From contig JAYMTF010000541.1 in assembly GCA_036897485.1 (NCBI GenBank), forward strand, positions 1-34,142: a stretch of DNA of 34,142 bases, read 5' to 3'. Position 1 is the first letter of the stretch; each line of letters starts with the position of its first letter. Of the stretch, positions 32,121-34,142 are shown one piece after another. The notes under the pieces were generated by a model that saw nothing but the letters and a program-made list of their open reading frames with translations, was not told the DNA's origin and made no database searches. This stretch comes from Pelargonium nanum. Lineage: Eukaryota; Streptophyta; Magnoliopsida; Geraniales; Geraniaceae. Position numbers and translations under genes: made by a program.

Positions 32121-33543
32121 TGAAGTTTCAAATGACAATTTATGAATTATCATTTAAAATAATGGTGTATTCATGTTTTGAATGCTAACAAAATTTAAAT
32201 TTAAAATGTTCAAACATTAGATTTGACTCAAATCTAATTGATGTGTTTGTTTTGAATATGATTGTTTTGTTGTATAAGGATGACTCGGACAAAGTGATTC
32301 TCACAATACTTAGTGAAAATCTACGTAACGTGTCAAAGAACAAACGAAGAACACAAACTATTTTTGAGAATGAAACCAATTTGATACGCTTAATCGAATT
32401 AAGTCGATTTCACAAATTATTTCCCTTTATGGTTTGTACAATCTTTAAGATTTAGAGCTCAAATTCTCATCACCTTAAACTTGAGATGAAAGAACACATG
32501 CGTAAGAAGAAAAAAAACACATGCGTTGAATGAAAATCAATGTTGATGCACTTGAATTCACAATTGGCACCCCTACCCCAAGAGCATTGGAGCACAAAAA
32601 TATTATGTAGAAAATTAGAGTACAAAAGTTTAGAGGATGTATTTATAGTCACAAACTAAGTCAGTTATAAAGTGCAAGCACATAACTAGTCGGTGGAGAT
32701 GTGTGATATTTCATAGGGCTCATGGTGTGCCTAGACCCTAGTCACTTGGATGCGCCATCCGTGGGCGCTAAATGAGCCTTGGAATCTCCACATTCCCTTC
32801 AAGCATTGCGGTTAGGATATGAACTCCTAGGAGCTCCTACCATTTTGAGTAACGACCAAGTGTCTTGATGAGTCGAGAAGTCTTAAAAGCGTTTCAATGA
32901 GGTGGAGAGATTTTGATGTCCTGACGAGACAGGGAGTTTTAGAGGTAAAGAGGACTTTAAGATCCTATCCTTGGAGGCTAAAAGACTTTGAAGGTTTTTG
33001 AGATGTTGGAGGCTACTTCTTAGAGCTACCTATGTCATTAAGCCCATTGAGAGGTATATAATCCTTTGGGACTAAATGTTGAGAAGGCACCATGATGGTC
33101 TTTCATGCGATAGACGAGCTTTTCGGATCTCGAGATATGGTCGTAGGTGAATTTGACTCTATAGATTGAAGTGGTGCTTCGTATATCATGTGTTTTACAT
33201 ATTTTTCGTAGTAGCATTTCAAATGAAACGTTAATTTTATGTTTCACATTGTGTATTTAGCACTAGACAATAATTTTTACAAATAAACACCAGCAATATC
33301 CCTGAAAACTACTTTCATAAACTCTAAAATCGATTAATGTTCACATATTTTAAAGTGGAATGTTTTTTTATAAACATTATCAACCCTCACACCCCAAAGA
33401 AATTTAACAAAATGAAGAAGAAAAAAAAATCTACTACTACATACACCAACCAATAAACCCCGCCAAATGTCAGCAGAACCGAAGAGGGTAAATAAAATAA
33501 ATTATTTTATTTACCTTGAAACCCCTAAACTTTACCAAAATCC
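32121..33543. other. Gene-free DNA; 32640-33190 is compositionally distinct
   Basis: Up to about 32640 the sequence is AT-rich with no supported feature. From 32640 to 33190 it is clearly more GC-rich, with many 'gag' and 'agg' words and the palindrome-like 'ctcctaggagctcctacc'. No frame longer than about 70 codons is open and no domain is recognised. It may be a decayed transposon or pseudogene remnant. 33190-33543 is AT-rich and includes the 3' flank of the DUF761 frame. Confidence 0.4.
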
Positions 33544-33759
33544 TCAATGTGCCCCTCTTCCGATCATCTCCTGGTACTGATTCAGCGACTCCTGCCTCTG
33601 CAGCCTCATCTCCTCGTTGAACTTCTTGATGAATGCTTCCACTCGGCGGTTCAACTCGTCCTGACTCAGCGACGCCTCCTTCTTCAGCTTCCCGGAGCCA
33701 CTCCGCGACGGCGCCGTCCCGTTGCTCCGATCCTGAAACGTCTCCGACTTCTTCATCAT
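33544..33759 (-). CDS. DUF761-type small protein or terminal exon
   Basis: The frame gives 71 residues from MMKKSETF to EMIGRGAH. The C-terminal 35 or so residues ([20 protein letters not shown], then SLNQYQEMI) match the DUF761 motif at the C-terminus of many plant 'cotton fibre expressed' and DUF4408 proteins. Those proteins are usually longer and carry N-terminal membrane segments, which are absent here. A TAA lies in frame 30 bases upstream of the ATG. A TATA-like 'ttttataga' lies about 60 bp upstream on the minus strand, so a stand-alone small gene is possible. An acceptor 'gagcaacag' just before the ATG would instead make this a last exon of a gene starting beyond about 33800. Function unknown. 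Confidence 0.7.
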   Translation of the reverse strand: MMKKSETFQDRSNGTAPSRSGSGKLKKEASLSQDELNRRVEAFIKKFNEEMRLQRQESLNQYQEMIGRGAH

Positions 33760-34142
33760 CGGATCTGTTGCTCCGTTCTCAGTCCGTTATAGAAGTATTT
33801 GTCTCTCTCTAAAAAAAATATGATCTTCTCTATAAAACCGTGTTGTTCAAGTGCTTGTTGAATGGCCCCAATTTTGCTGTTCTTTAGTTTTAAAACTCTA
33901 ATTTCTTGTACATAAGTAACTCAAATTGACATGCACTCAAAATTGTGTTTGCAATGTTGTTCTTCTAGTTCTATATATGTAGCATTTGAAATTAAATCTC
34001 AACATTTTAGAAAACAAAAGTTATAACAAAAAAATGAAACATAAGAATTGAAGTGTATGAGAAATAAAGGATTACGGTTTCAGTAGTTAGAGGATTTCAT
34101 TTTTTTAATGTTTTTTAATTAATTAAAAATAATAAATGCCAT
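33760..34142. other. AT-rich flank at window end
   Basis: Upstream of the DUF761 frame on the minus strand. It has a TATA-like run (about 33823-33832) and otherwise AT-rich sequence with no open frame. An upstream exon of the same gene could lie past the window edge. Confidence 0.4.

Noticed and set aside
32750..32860. Possible 5S rRNA-like segment
   Set aside because: The conserved 5S internal control region is not present. Only a few short words matched by chance.

Overview
This window is nuclear DNA of a flowering plant, most likely a eudicot. It has intron-rich protein genes with GT-AG introns, a plant-specific class VIII myosin, a chloroplast-type CcdA protein, Stowaway-type MITEs, an Au-like SINE and AT-rich intergenic DNA. 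The family or genus cannot be fixed from the sequence alone. I found no operons, CRISPR arrays, phage or prokaryotic systems.

Layout, left to right. 1-2300: gene-free AT-rich DNA with decayed repeats. About 2308-5529, minus strand: a five- or six-exon gene for an uncharacterised serine-rich plant protein. 6700-6770, minus strand: a tRNA-Gly(CCC) gene with a Pol III T-run. 7706-18448, minus strand: a complete 24-exon class VIII myosin gene (1228 codons). Its introns carry two SINEs and a hAT-like repeat, and its loop 2 carries an in-frame 66-bp tandem duplication. 18449-19830: the head-to-head region between the myosin and EMC6 genes, with a SINE flanked by an 11-bp target-site duplication and three TGGGCY (site II) motifs near EMC6. 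20936-22730, plus strand: EMC6 (120 aa), with a Stowaway-like MITE in an intron. 23625-24632: a roughly 1-kb foldback element whose long inverted arms are built of tandem units of about 61 bp. 25122-30185, plus strand: chloroplast CCDA (386 aa, 12 coding exons). 30186-33543: gene-free DNA holding an intact Stowaway MITE. 33544-33759, minus strand: a 71-codon DUF761-type reading frame, either a tiny gene or the last exon of one that starts further right.

The genes are not a functional cluster. Myosin VIII acts at the plasma membrane, plasmodesmata and endosomes. EMC6 is part of an ER membrane-protein insertase. CCDA carries reducing equivalents across the thylakoid membrane for cytochrome c and b6f assembly. 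The tRNA and the two uncharacterised proteins are unrelated. Exon borders were placed by hand from splice sites, reading phase and remembered protein families. Phases close exactly for myosin, EMC6 and CCDA, so those three models are well supported. No clearly new biological system was found. The best leads are the myosin loop-2 duplication, the MITE that forms part of a CCDA splice donor, and the foldback element.
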